Shown: positions 12,005-24,190 of the stretch, piece after piece | How positions within the stretch are numbered: the first letter of the stretch is position 1 | Layout of the letters: each line of letters begins with the position of its first letter | NCBI GenBank assembly: GCA_015698045.1 | Contig: BLAL01000281.1 | Span: forward strand, 186,001 to 250,000 | Length of the DNA stretch: 64,000 nucleotides | Direction: 5' to 3' | Origin: Rhizophagus clarus | Lineage: Eukaryota; Glomeromycota; Glomeromycetes; Glomerales; Glomeraceae | Translations under genes and position numbers: made by a program | The notes under the pieces: generated by a model | Database searches by the model: none | The model's input: the letters and a program-made list of their open reading frames with translations, nothing else | What the model was told of the DNA's origin: nothing

Positions 12005-12480
12005 GTCGCATTCCACGAATATTAATCCAATCATTCTATGATTTTTACTGTAGGTAGATTCGATCTCGCTGAACAACTTTACTTAAGCAGAAAAAGGCAA
12101 TTTCATTTGACCAAAGTAGTGAAATTACACTCTGAAGTTGCAAAATAAGTTTTCGCAAAAAAATTAATAATATAAAAATAGCCAATACTTCACAAATATT
12201 AGTCCAATCATTATAAAAATTTATACACAGGTAGATTCAACATTACTGAACAACTTTTTAAACATAAAAAAGTAATTTCATTTGACCAAAGTGATGTTAT
12301 TACTCCTGAAGTTAAAAGAGAAAAAAAAATTTTTTGGAGTTAATACTGTTTAAAAAATATAATTATCTTCACAAATATTATACTTAGAATCATAAAAATT
12401 GAAATACAAATACTTTTTACAACTGCTGAACAATTTATTTAAACATAAAAAGGTAATTTCATTTGTCCAAAATTTATTTT
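12005..12480. repeat. three direct repeats of about 175 bp in element C
   Basis: Three diverged units share CACAAATATTAGTCCAATCA, a CTGAACAACTTT segment and AAAGTAATTTCATTTGACCA. They begin near 12,010, 12,180 and 12,365. There is no coding potential. Confidence 0.6.
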
Positions 12481-12688
12481 ATATATGAGTAAAATTAGTA
12501 AACAAAAAATAAGAATATGAGAATATTATTATAAAAACATGATTTTTTTTATAAATATTAAATATAATATTGTGTTTATAAAATTAAAATGTGTAAAATA
12601 ATAGAAAAGAAGTATCAGTTTAAAAAAATTTTTTGTAAAAAAATTTTTTTGATATACGTGTAAAATTAAAATTTTCTCTCTATATAAT

Positions 12689-12841
12689 GGGTCTTTGCAA
12701 TAGAAAGGTACGAAACTCAAAAAAAAATAAAAATTTAATTAATATTAAATTTACACTTATTTTAATATAAAAAACATAATTAGCATATAAAATAAATTTA
12801 AAATTTTTTTTGAGTTTCGTACCTTTTTATTGCAAAGACCC
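12689..12841. mobile_element. 153-bp foldback MITE, copy 1
   Basis: The ends GGGTCTTTGCAATAGAAAGG and its inverted partner at the right form a long hairpin, with AAACTCAAAAAAA continuing the stem; the centre is AT-rich. An equal-length copy in the opposite orientation lies at 35,677-35,829. No transposase. The target duplication of this copy is unclear. Confidence 0.8.
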
Positions 12842-13197
12842 CCATATATATATATGAAAATCTTTGTTATATGAATAAGGGGTTTTGTTATGCAAATATA
12901 ATTACTGATCTGAAATAAAAATAAGTTCAACTACGCATTTAAATATCTAACCAACTAAAAATTTTATATTAAAATAAGCAATTAAAAGTCTTACATAGGG
13001 TTTTTTTTATATGATTATTAAGCAAACTCAAATCTAACATATTTATATATTGTTTGAGATCCTACTAAAGTGCCTTTCATGTGTGTTAAAATAGCTAAAA
13101 AGTATAGACACAATTTATTTTATACCCCACCTTATCATTATGAACTTCAACCAATTGAGAGAATTTGATTAACCATAAAAAGTGAAGTTGCTAGGAC

Positions 13198-14878
13198 TAG
13201 AGGTATGCTCTGAAATCTGTTAATCTGGATATCTGGTCATCCATCCAAAAATTGACTGGATTCAGATTAACCAGATTGTGAAACAGGATTGACTGGATGG
13301 ATCAACAAATATTCATTCATCTAATGAATTGTTTTGTGTCACCAGATTGATCAGATGGTTTAACAGATATCCGTTCGATCTGTTCAATTTTATGATATTT
13401 AATTCATCAAAAAAAAAATTTTTTTGATAAAAAAATATTTTTTTTTTGTTTCATTCCATAATAGCAAATTAGATTATCAGATAGTACAAGTCATCTGATA
13501 ATCTCTTTTTTTTTTTATGAAATGCAACTAATTTGTTTTTTTTCATTTATGTAGAGTTGTCAGATAAAAAGCATGACTAGGCTTTTGGAATTAAAGTAAG
13601 GGAGGGCTGGAGAAGGGGAGCTCATTATTTTTTTAATAATTAATTCATTTTTTTTTGTTTATTATAGGTTGCCAGACAAAAAGTATGACCGGACTTTTGA
13701 AAATGAGGTAAGAAAGGGTAAGGAAGGAGGAGTTCGTTATTTTTTCTTAGTAAATTTATTTATTTTATTTTTTTTTTCTTTACTATAGGTTGTCAGACAA
13801 AAAGCACGACCGGGCTTTTGAAATTGAGGTAAGAGAGGTCAGAGAAGAAGAGTTCATTATTTTTTTAATAATGAGTTTGTTTTTTTTGTTTATTATAGGT
13901 TGCCAGACGAAAAGCACGATCAGAGTTTTGAAAATGAGGTAAAGGAGGGTAGGGAGGGGAGGAGTTCATTATTTATTCTTATTAAATTTATTTATTTTAT
14001 TTTTTTTCTTTACTATAGGTTACCAGACAAAAAGCATGACCGGGCTTTTGGAATTGAGGTAAGGGAGTGTTAGAGAAGAGGAGTTTATTATTTTTTAATA
14101 ATTAATTTGTTTTTTTTTGTTTATTATAGGTTGCTAGACAAAAAGCATGACCAGACTTTTAAAAATAAGATAGGGAAGGGTCGATAAAAAATTGTTATTT
14201 TTTTTTTAATAAATTTAATTGTTTGTTTTTTTTCTCTTCTGTAGGGTTACCGGACAAAAAACATGACTGGATTTTTGAAGTTAAGGTAAAGGAGGATTGG
14301 AAGAAGGTTTTTCATATGTTTTTTAATAAATTTAATTTATTTTTTTCTTTTTTGTAAGGCTTCTGGATGAAAAATATGACCAGACTTTTGAAAATAAAGT
14401 AAGGGAGAAGTGGAAAAGGTTTCTGTTATTTTTCTCTAATTTTAATTAATTATTGAGGTAAAGGAGAACCAAGAGAAATTTAGTTATTTTATTTAAGGAA
14501 TGTTATTCAATTTTTTTTTACAATTTGAAAAGATTTTTCTATTTTAATAATAATAAAATATTTTATTAATTTATTGATGACTTAAATAAAAAATTTATCT
14601 AATGAAAAAATCAATAAAAAGACTGGATTATTTGATCAATCTGATCAATCTGGTCAATCTGGTCATCTGTATATTTTTTTATAAAAAAATCAATAAAAAA
14701 GACCAGATTATTTGATCAATCTGATCAATCTGATCATTTATGTAATATTTAATCAATCTGATGTTATCCAACAGATCCATCTGGATTATTTGCAATCTGT
14801 TCATTCTTAATTCAGATGATCCATTTTTTGATCAGATCAGATCACAGATTGAACAGATTTCACAGGAACGCACCTCTA
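13198..14878. mobile_element. element D: TAGAGGT-type hAT-like TIR element with exon-like array
   Basis: The left end is TAGAGGTATGCTCTGAAATC and the inverted right end TAGAGGTGCGTTCCTGTGAA; after a small gap both read AAATCTGTT.AATCTG. A perfect 8-bp duplication, GCTAGGAC, flanks it (13190-13197 and 14879-14886), and its excision restores the transposase frame. Subterminal regions carry many GATCAATCTG-like words in both orientations. There is no transposase. It carries a diverged version of the exon-like array seen in element B despite having different ends. Confidence 0.8.
13555..14401 (+). repeat. 8-unit exon-plus-intron-like array, diverged
   Basis: Cores related to those in element B (GTTGCCAGACAAAAAGTATG... 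ending GAG or AAG) are followed by GTAAG/GTAAAG and preceded by TTTATTATAG or TTTACTATAG; spacing is about 105-120 bp. The splice-like borders are kept in most units although the cores differ at many positions. The last two units are degenerate. Confidence 0.75.
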
Positions 14879-15244
14879 GCTAGGACTGGTCCTTATTCTA
14901 ATCTTTTTGCTATTAAAGATAAATTATTGTATACTTTCAAGGAAAAGGTTAGCTCTAAAGTTATAGTTAGATTTTGGAAAAGATGCCTTAATAAAGCAAA
15001 AGAATATAGAGATTTATGCGATGATGTATTATTAGCCAAAAGTGATTACGAAGATTCTGAAATTGAAGAAATTAATGATTAATAAAAATTTTTATATAAA
15101 TTTAAAACTTAATAAAATTTACATTTAAATATATTTTAAAACATAAGTTATAAAATAAAATAATTTAAATATTTGCTTTAATTTTAAAAAAAATTTTTTA
15201 CTATTAGTATATTATTGGTATATTAACTTTTTTGCACTGGACCA

Positions 15245-16661
15245 TACTATTATATTATATGGTATTAGAAGTTTATACTCAATAATCATGTGATTTTGTT
15301 TTAAAATTTCTGGAACTAGACCCTTAAATACGTAACATTAAATTAACCAATAAAAACTTGAGAATTTTGTATCATATATATTTTTCACATGTTTGACGTA
15401 ATAAGAGTTATAGAAAATAATAGATTTTGCCATTTTAACAGTATAAAAGTAGTTAATACTGTTATAAAAATCATATATAAAAGCAGCTAATTATATATTT
15501 ATTATATTTATTATTATTTATTTATTATTCTTTACAGAAACTTAAAAATTCTAATTGATATAGTAATGATATTAAATATACATCGTAATGATATCAATTT
15601 GCAAATGATATCATTATGATATCGCAATGATATCGGTACATTATTTATTCGATATATCAAAATGATATAGTAAAGATATTTATTTAAAGAAATATCGAAT
15701 CAATATCATACTAATATTGTTATAACAACGATGATTTTTTTAAAAAAATGTGAACAAATACGTTGTCGATATGATATCGTATCAACATGTATTCAGTATC
15801 AATACGACATCGTAAAAACATCATCTTATAAATGTCAAATCGACATTAATTCAATATTGAATATTTAATGAATCGACATCATTTTGATATAGTTAAACAA
15901 CAATAAAAATGTGAAACAAATACGATATAGATATGATATCGTATCGACATGTATTCAGTATCAATATGACATCGTAAAAACATCATCTTATAAATATCAA
16001 ATCAACATCATTTCAATATAGGCAATATAACGAATTGACATCATTTTGATATAGTTAAACAATAACGAAAAATGTGAAACAAATACGATATCGATATAAT
16101 ATCATTTTATAAATATCGAATCAATATTAATTTGATATCGTTAATATAACGAATCTATATCATTTTATCGTTAAAAGCAATAATTAATTTTTAAAAAAAT
16201 GTGAAATAAATAAAATATCAAATCAATATCATATTAATTAATATTGATAAATTCAATATTGAATTTTAAATGTTTTTATATATATTTTATTAATTTGTAA
16301 TTTAATTAAAATTTAATTTAAAATTTAATTTCAACTGAGATGATATAAAGTATTAAGAAAACCCGTTAAAATAAAAAACCTGTTAAATTTTTACATGAGA
16401 CTATATACTTGTGTGCCACTTCTTTTTTTCTAACATGCGATGATCATAACACCACCAATAGCAAATAAAAAAACTGAATTCTTCTTGACAAAATTTCCTA
16501 ATCGGCTCAGACACTTACTTCACTAGGTATGACAATCTTGACAATCTTTTACTCATTATTTAAAATATATATGATATTAGAACTAGATTTTTATTGGATA
16601 AAATTAATTAATTATTTGTAATTATTGTAAAATATAACAATCTTTCAGTAATTTTAATTAA
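15245..16661. repeat. GATATC-rich satellite in AT-rich spacer
   Basis: From about 15,749 to 16,200 there are two and a half tandem units of about 160 bp, each with AAATACGATATCGATATGAT, CGACATGTATTCAGTATCAA, ATCGTAAAAACATCATCTTA and CATTTTGATATAGTTAAACA. Degenerate GATATC/ATGATATC words extend back to about 15,560. The remaining AT-rich DNA (16,200-16,661) shows nothing I can support. Confidence 0.6.
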
Positions 16662-19600
16662 TCATATAGCTGTAAAATAAAAACTATTTTTTATCCAAAT
16701 TCTGTTCGTGGTATCATGATCAGATCCTTGACATCCTCCTGAATTACAATTATGAATAAAATGTACTTTTTGCACATTATCTATTACAGTAATTGGAAAA
16801 ATGCGCCTCCATTTATTCCCTGTTGCTTGAAGGTGATAAAGTGGACATTTCAACAGTGAATGTTCAATCCCAGTATCTTCAAACCAATCCACAACAATAA
16901 AGGCATAATATTTGTCATTATTACCCTTATGGCGAAAAATCCCTTTGATGATTGCATAAGATTCTTCATGATCTTCTTCATAAATTGTGACAAAATCACC
17001 AAGATGTAAGTGGATTTTTGAAAAGACACTATTTTTTTCTTCAATGGTATATGATGCTAATTTGTACCAGCTAGTTGAAGAATTTATAAGAGCCGTCTCG
17101 AACTTCATATTTATATAAGATAAAAACAGTTCAGTTTTAAAACCATGCTGCAGAGTAAACAGAAGGTTATTCCGATCCTCCTTTGGCATTTTTTTTTTTA
17201 AGGAAATGTTCGAGATAAAATTTACTGGGGATGTAACTAAATTAAAATTAGTAAATATTATGTATGCATATATGATATAATATATAATATACAATTTAAT
17301 TTTACCTTCTGCATCATCATTCTGAGCTTGTTCTTTAATTGAATATTTATCTTCTGTAACGTACCAGTTCAAAAATAATTAACCAAGATTTGTGAACCCA
17401 GTACAAGGCCTATTAAATCTTGGATCAATACCACCATCTACTAAATATCGAATTGCAAATATAGTATTATAACGCTTTAATAAATCCAAGTCTATGTTTT
17501 TGCAATTCATCTTCGGTACCATTCCCTTAAAAATACGATGTACCATCTCTTTTATACCAACCTGGGTATTAGTGAGTGTTCCAAAGGTTTTAGCATGCAT
17601 CAGAAGATGCATATTAACATGTATATTTGGTAAATTAACAAAATTTGCAAAAACCTAACATATAAAAAGAATATTATTGTTAGAATCATATTTAAATTAT
17701 TCCACACTTTTTGAATTTCAATTCCATAACTATACCTTTGGAAGGATTGAAAACTCTTCTTCAAGATATTGTTGTAATTCCTTATAGCTATCTGACGTAA
17801 ATTCTTTATTAAAAACTATCTTCATAGTTTTCGCAACATATATCCAACAAGATATAATGCTTTTTGGCACTAAATTAATTTGAAGTGCATCAATCCTTTG
17901 TTGAATAGCAACTGCTTCATTATGCTTAAGACTTGATTCCTTTAGAAACTGATTTAGCAAGAATGGCATAATCATAGCTAGTCTGAGAAGATCAGACATC
18001 ATAAAACTATTATGATGAGAGATCAGATTTGGTAAATTACCCCACTTTTTTGGAATTTCAAAATTTTTCCAAATTTTAATGAAATCATCTTCTCCTTCTC
18101 GTGAAAATAATTCACAGGTTAACTTTAGCAATCGCCCAATCTTTCCTGCGGTGGCGTGATAAATGTCCTGCGGCGCTTGTAGATGCCTTTCCCTTTTTAA
18201 TTTATCTAAAATACTAGGCAATTGTCTTAAATCATACTTTGTACAAAGTTGGTCTCTTCTTGATGTTACCGGTTCCTGAGAAATTTCTAAAATTTCTTCA
18301 TTTGTAATATGATGGTAACGTAATATTGTCACAGTATCCTGATTATAAGAATTCCATAATTCCTTTTTAATTGTACAGGTACGACAACCTTTATTTGCAT
18401 TATGCCTAAATTATTTTTAAAAAATTTCAATAGTTGTTATAAATTATATCATTAAATTGTTTCAAGTTATATTATTAAATTATTAATTAAGTCGAAATAT
18501 CTTAGTACTCCTGCCAAGTCATTACCTTGAGGTAAATCTGCCATAATAACGCCCAAACCAGCAATTACCCATGTATTTTGTCCTTGAACAGTCATTATCT
18601 TACCTTTTTCAAGTTCTTTCATTTCTGAAATAAATGGTAGCATAAATTCGTCAAAATTGCCACCAAATGGAATAAACTTAAGAACAAAATGGTTTTTGAT
18701 AAGTTTTCTTTGATGTGTTAGCATGTTGCCAAACTGTACATAGACACCACCTAAAGAATGATACACATTTCTAAACGTACTAAAATTATCATAATAAAGA
18801 TCTAAAAATAGCTTATAAACTGGCATAGATGATGGTGGATCTCTGATAGAAATGTAATCAGAAGGATGTTGGTATGAAAGTTTCACATCACGAATGTGCC
18901 AACGGTCATTACATTTATAAATTACTTCGGTAATATGCAATGAATCTTCGGGAATGTTTTGGTGTTGAAATGTTATTAATATAGTTGCTTTTTCTAGAAT
19001 TTGAGAAGTCATGATAATTGGAAATGGTTCGTCTACCAACCAAACTTCCCCAACAAGAGAACGACGTTGTCTTGATAATCCTTTTAAATTTCCAGGTAAG
19101 TCATCATAATTCAGAATTTTTTGAATTCGTAACTGATAATCTTCATTATCATTTTTCAAAATTGCTCTTATTAATCTTCCAAGTCTTTAACGACCATTAT
19201 TATCGTTATAGTAGACAAAATCACCAGATCGGTATATTACTATTTTATCAAAAATAAATCAATCAATTTTGCTAACACAGACCATAATTATATTAAACTA
19301 TATTGTTTATTACCTTCTGATATTATTATTTCATTTTGTCCAAAAAGTGGAGATTCTCCCCATAGAGTTCCATGCCAAAATTCTGATTTTGTTTCAGAAT
19401 CAATGCCCAGTCCAAAATACATATGTCTCATCAGCATCAGATTGTTGAGAACACGCCATATAATTTCGCTAATTGAGAGTTGGTACGAAAGTTTTGAACC
19501 TCGTGAAGTTGACGGAGTTTTTTTGATGAAATTTTAATAGGCTTTGTTATTATTGGTAGTAAAGAAAGATATTTTCTCCAAGATTGGAATCTTCTGATAT

Positions 19601-20252
19601 TTTTTACTATATGAGTGGGCTCAAATTGAGGATTGTGAATGATGTTAGCAAGATCTTCATATGCTTTTGTAGAAATATTGTGTTTCTGGAGCCAACAGAA
19701 TAGAGCAGTAGTTGTATAATCATTGAAGTAAAGTGAAAATTCACCATCACAGGATGGTATCTCGTCTTTATCTAAAGCTTCAATAATTTGATGTATGTCG
19801 TTGTTCTCGTTGTTGTTACCTTCCTCTTCTTCTTCGTCGTTGTGGTCGTTGTGACTTTCCTCTTCCTCATCGTCATTGTGACCTTCCTCTTCTTCACCTT
19901 CCTCATTGAAATAATCTTCCTCTTCATTATAATCTTCCTCTTCATCATCATCATCACCATCTTCATCTGATGATTCGTCAATTACATTATCCCTCAAATC
20001 TATATCATTATCATAATGCTGAAAATATATTGATTCATTGTCATTTCTATTAATGTCCTCCATATCGATGTCTTCAGATAACATTTCATTGTTATCTTCA
20101 GTTGAATTTGCTGTTGTCTCATTATGACTAGTATGAGAAAACTGATTGCAAATTTGAAATGGTTTTACAGAACTGCCGGTGGAATGAATATATCTCTTTC
20201 TCATAACTAAATAAGACGTAAATAGTTTTGTAGAATTGTTGATTTTTAACAA
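16662..20252 (-). pseudogene. five-exon transposase-like lineage gene, lightly damaged
   Basis: Exons are complement 19314-20252, 18501-19239, 17736-18405, 17306-17654 and 16662-17224, with good GTAATA, GTATAG and GTAAAA donors and TAG/CAG acceptors. The product has an acidic low-complexity N-terminal region (about residues 90-150, D/E/N runs), then FQSWRKYLSLLPIITKPIKI. Next come a cysteine motif, NANKGCRTCTIKKE, and a long helical region (HATAGKIGRLLKLTCELFSR, FEIPKKWGNLPNLISHHNSF, GIKEMVHRIFKGMVPKMNCK). A C-terminal BAH-like stretch follows (LGDFVTIYEEDHEESYAIIK). I recall homologues in Rhizophagus; the layout resembles CACTA/Plavaka-type transposases, but I cannot assign the superfamily. 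Lesions are one missing base in an A-run near 19,525, in-frame stops near 19,188 and 17,379, and a donor changed to AT at 18,499-18,500. I found no flanking inverted repeats, so it may be host-resident. Confidence 0.6.
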
Positions 20253-21466
20253 AATTTATGGTACTTTGATATAATTATAGTAATCTAATCTGATTAGAGA
20301 AAAAAAAGATAATCTAATCTAGGCTGTAATTTCACTAAACATACAAAAAAAAAAAATAAATTACCAAAGTTTTACTAATATATAGAAGAATTCTTTCACG
20401 AAATCGGTATGAGAGGTCAATGTTCGATACGGTACACTGTTGAACTATCCGAATATAGATTAATTGTTGATTAGATGATCAATAAACATGTGCCAGAAAA
20501 TGGAATTTTAGATTCAATCACACTCTTGTATCACTTAGAGCCACAAATATTACGTTCTTGACCTGTGCGATGTTACTGTCAAGACATTGACATGAGGATT
20601 GCCTTAGAGCCATATTTACATAAGCTAGAGACGTTTAACACATATTATGTAAAAAGTTTTTTTCTTATATTCACGCTTTACGTTATTATTTTATCATCAA
20701 TATAAAAATGTCAAGATTTACAATATAATAATAATAAACTAAACAATACAATATAATCATTTAATTACATACTTCGCATTATTATTTGAAACATGGCTCT
20801 CATTTATATTCAAAGTGCATTTATTCATTATTTGTTATTATCAATCGATCGAGATTCAAGCATTATCTCTGAACCTAACTAAAACAAGGTCTGTTAATTA
20901 AATAATCTCACTAACATTTATTTGTAATTTGTACAATAGTATGTATTATATCAGCAATTATGGCTGTAAAAGGTTATGTTTACTGCGCTTAATCAAAAAA
21001 GGAAGTGCAAATTTATCTTAGATAAACATCTGCAGATTCTTATTGAATGATGTAACAATAGTCCTATTTGTTCATAAACAAATACTTTAGTAACTTACAA
21101 ATAAAAATTTCCTTTCGTTAAATAAGTAAATCTAAATTTTCCTTTCGCTAAATCTAAATTTTCCTTTCGTTAAATAAAAATTTCCTTTCGTTATGTAAAT
21201 ATGTCAATATGTTAAATAATTAAAATTTAAATTTTTGTATAATTCAAATCGATTCTATTTTCAATTCTAAACAAATCGTCTCCCCTTGTAAGATTGTCAC
21301 GAAATAAACATCTCAATATGGTATAATCTCAACATATACCGTATAAATTTGGAAATGCAAGGTCAGCTCGGAGGTTTGGGAATTGGGATGAGGTCTCTTA
21401 TTTATATTTTACTTTGTTCGAATTTTTGTATTTCAGAATTTTTGTATCTTGTATCTATTCTTTGCT
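20253..21466. other. intergenic; short CTTTCGTTAAAT repeats
   Basis: No gene seen. Around 21,108-21,200 a TTTCCTTTCGTTAAATAA-like word occurs four times with AAATCTAAATT spacers. The divergent spacing between the transposase-like gene and the next + strand gene makes this a likely promoter region for both, but no motif decides it. Confidence 0.4.
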
Positions 21467-22661
21467 ATGTCCAAACATAAGGCAAATCAAAAGACAGCAG
21501 GTATGTAACTTTATAAAATATAATTATAATAAATTTTACTTTGAGAATAAAATGATACTGAAAATATGTATAATAGTACCGATTTTGAAAAATCAAAGTC
21601 TAAGTCAAAAAGCGAAGAAAAAGAGGGAGACCAATATTAACGATGTTGATCAATTCATTTTAGGTAAATATTATATACATATCATATATGTGTGTGGCCT
21701 TAATATTTAATAATATATTTAATCTTTAATTAAATGATATACTACTAAATAATAGGTTTAGCTTCTAACCAAAGAAATAATGATGAAAGAGAAGATGATG
21801 ATGGAAGAGAAAAAGATGATGGAAGGGAAGATGAAAAAGAAAGAGAAGATCGCGAAGAAGAGAAAAGTGGTAGTTCAGATAACGATAGTGATGATCATGA
21901 TAGAGATAAAATGAATATGACAGATGATAAACTCGTAAATTTGGATGAACCCATTCCTGTTGGGTTTAAAAGTAATTTAGAAATATGCAATTTTCTCGTC
22001 GCCCATCCATATATTCTTCATCTAGCAAATAAAATGTTAGAAATGGATTCCGGTTCTGGCTCGACGTCTTCAACGTCTAGTGCTGATGTTAGTGCTAAAT
22101 ATCTTTATTTTGTACCCAATTCTTTAAAGTAAATAACATATCTTTTAATATTTTAGGATAATGCTCGTCTTTGGGACGAGTCCATTAAATGTCTCTTTTT
22201 TCGTACCCGCAACCCGCGTGGGGAGACATTTGATGAATTAATTAAAAAAATTTTCAAGGTTCAAATTTACAGTACAGAAGGAAAAAATTTCTTAGAGAAA
22301 ACTCGTCAAGCCTTTGCTGACTACCGTAATAAACTTAATCAAAATATTGAACATGAGATAAATGAATATAAAAATATTAGAAAAAATAGGTATATTTTAT
22401 TTTATTGTTTGATAATATATCTTATATCTAATGAGTTTATTGTTATGTTAATAAAAAATAATTAACTGTAGAGCGATCACTGGTAGCCTGTCAAATAAAG
22501 AAGTAAAAGACTATGTTGATGAACATTTTGTTCAAAAACTCTTGAATCGACAGTTCGCTGCTGTAAATCTCTCTGAAATGAAAAAGATTGGTAGCTTCGA
22601 TACGTTAATAGATTTTATAAGAGAAACCTTCAAGGTTTCTTGGAATGGCAAAGATCTATCT

Positions 22662-24190
22662 AGGACCCAGAAATATACATATAGGGGTAGGGTCTATCAA
22701 TGCGTCGTCATCATAGTGGAGTTGGACGGGGTAAGGTTTTGATTTGCGTATAATTTAGGAGTTTTTTGTCCATAGTTAGGTCATTAGATTGCGTATTTTT
22801 ATCAAAAATTTTTATATGTAAAAGATTTAATTTGCGTATTTTGACCTATATTTTATTTGGCCGATCATATATACTGTTGTAGAAAATTATTCGATATGCT
22901 AAAATACGATTTATCAATCATAAAATTTACAATTTTATAGTTTTAAATTTTTTTTTTAAAAAAAAAGATTTTTTTATCGGTTTTTATAACCGAAATTTTT
23001 TTTTTAATATTTAATATTTTTTATCGGTTTTATAAACTGAATTTTTTTTTAATATTTATATTATTAGTAACCGAATTTTTTTTAAAAAAAGATTTTTGTT
23101 AAACCGAAACTTTTTCTTTTCCACTGATTTAAAAAAATAAAAAAAAAAACTATTTATAAAAAAAAGTACTAGGTACTACTGGAGTATAAATTGGAACTAA
23201 CGGACTCTTACAAATATGGTGAGTTAAGTGTAAGAAGCAGAATTCAATGTTAATAAAATTTTACTAACATTCCTTTTAGTTTTTTAGGTACAAACATAAT
23301 CAAGATTATTCTATTTTTTATAGCTTATTACATTGGTAAGTTTCAAATTTTTAGGAATTTTATCAAAAAATACTTACTAATGTTTTATAATTTCTTTTTT
23401 ATAGATTTCAGAATTCGATCAGAACTTGGAATTCGAGACGGGTAAGTATTTCTAAAAAGAGATAAGCGGGTTTGATTTTTTATGTATTAAAGAGTATTTA
23501 CTAACATTCTTTAACTTCTCTTTTGTAGTTTTTGGAGTAAAATTTGGAATTCGAGACGGTTAATTATTTCTAAAAGCGGAGGGTGCGAGTTTGAATAAAG
23601 CGTTTGCTAACTTCTCTTTTTTGCGGAATTTAGACTAGAACTTGGAATAATTCAAGATAGGTGAGTATTTCTAAAGGGAGAAGGAGTGGTTTTATATAAG
23701 AACACTCACTAATATTCTTTAACATCTCTTTTTGTAGATTTTGAACTGGAACTTCAAATCGGAATTTAAACATATTGTAGGAATGAACTTTCAAATATAA
23801 ATATCAAAAAAAAAAAAATAATAAATTTTTTTCTAATTATAAAGCTATATAAATTCGTATACAAATATTGTTAAAATATAATACATTTCATTATATTTCG
23901 TTAACATAACATAAAGAGAAACAAATATAATTTTTTTTTTTTTTTTTAAAAAAAAAAAGACCGATATCAAACTGCAGATTATAGAAACTATATCATATGA
24001 TATACTGCACTTTGCTGAATTAATTAATAATTGAAAATTTTAAGGTCTGAAATTTTATTTGCGTATTTTTGCGGTATTTTCAATATCAGGTGTCAAGTTT
24101 GCGTACCGTTCATATAAAAAACCCTTGCGTACAGCTCATAGTAAAATTTTCTTTCATCACCTGACCCCTATATATATATTTCTGGGTCCT
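22662..24190. mobile_element. element H: AGGACC-type TIR element in a host exon
   Basis: The ends AGGACCCAGAAATATACATA and, inverted, AGGACCCAGAAATATATATA match over about 26 bases, into AGGGGT. A perfect 8-bp duplication, ATCTATCT, flanks it (22654-22661 and 24191-24198). The near-identity of the ends and the perfect duplication suggest a recent insertion. There is no transposase. It has AT-rich interior blocks with TTTATCGGTTTTATAACCGAA words and a set of splice-bounded short repeats (23275-23775). Confidence 0.85.
23275..23775 (+). repeat. exon-plus-intron-like repeats in element H
   Basis: Four to five units of about 110-125 bp. The exon-like cores follow TTTTTTATAG, TCTTTTGTAG or TTTTTGTAG and end before GTAAGT, GTTAAT or GTGAGT. 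The cores are related to each other: CAGAACTTGGAATTCGAGAC, AAATTTGGAATTCGAGACG, CTAGAACTTGGAATAATTCA and CTGGAACTTCAAATCGGAAT, giving a peptide of the type F-R-x-E-L-G-I-R-D. The spacers share TATTTCTAAA after the donor and ACTAATATTCTTTAAC before the acceptor. The core is unrelated in sequence to those of elements B and D but has the same organisation. Confidence 0.7.

Larger units (their letters stand above)
10201..13063. mobile_element. element C: AGGACC-type TIR element inside the transposase gene
   Basis: The left end is AGGACCCCAAACAATATATA and the inverted right end AGGATCTCAAACAATATATA. Both are flanked by a perfect 8-bp duplication, ACTAAAGT (10193-10200 and 13064-13071), and removing one copy restores the transposase frame (..SNKTKV/PFMCVK..). 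There is no transposase. The content comprises a 640-base polypurine tract, exon-like pieces on the minus strand, a three-unit repeat and a 153-bp foldback MITE. The same purine tract and exon-like pieces recur at 40.4-41.3 kb. Confidence 0.8.
9168..15082 (+). pseudogene. DDE transposase of the Tc1/mariner-like element, split in three
   Basis: The frame starts near MIIRVHQHFFDN (ATG 9168). A helix-turn-helix-like segment follows (KEVATVLSIKEATVACVV), then GYYYGHGEHQNILHESSQ and VFLDKSYRHLHHTTSRT, which carries the first catalytic aspartate. VDIHMDSA at about 10,030 holds the second aspartate. Coding resumes at 13,072 after element C with KVPFMCVKIAKKYRHNL and LQPIERI, which holds the catalytic glutamate. 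It resumes again at 14,887 after element D (RTGPYSNLFAIKDKLLYTF) and ends with SEIEEIND at 15,082. In-frame stops and frame changes in the first part show that it was already decaying. The D...D...E layout is the usual one for this superfamily. Not functional. Confidence 0.8.
5799..15244 (+). mobile_element. Tc1/mariner-like transposon, host of nested insertions
   Basis: The left end is TGGTCTAGTGCAAAAAAGTT and the right end, read inverted, is TGGTCCAGTGCAAAAAAGTT. The terminal inverted repeats match over about 27 bases. Both ends are flanked by the dinucleotide TA (5797-5798 and 15245-15246), the classical target duplication of the Tc1/mariner superfamily. The span is 9.4 kb only because four other elements lie inside it (A 5940-9088 containing B 6219-8578, C 10201-13063, D 13198-14878). 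Without them the element would be about 1.7 kb, a normal size for the superfamily. Its transposase gene is described separately. Confidence 0.85.

Noticed and set aside
10198-13066. Reading element C as a TA-target element with ends beginning AGTAGGA
   Set aside because: The 8-bp ACTAAAGT duplication restores the interrupted coding frame exactly, and B and H show the same 8-bp pattern.
19772-19981. Met/Lys-rich minus frame and its + strand counterpart
   Set aside because: Shadows of the acidic low-complexity region of the transposase-like gene in other frames.
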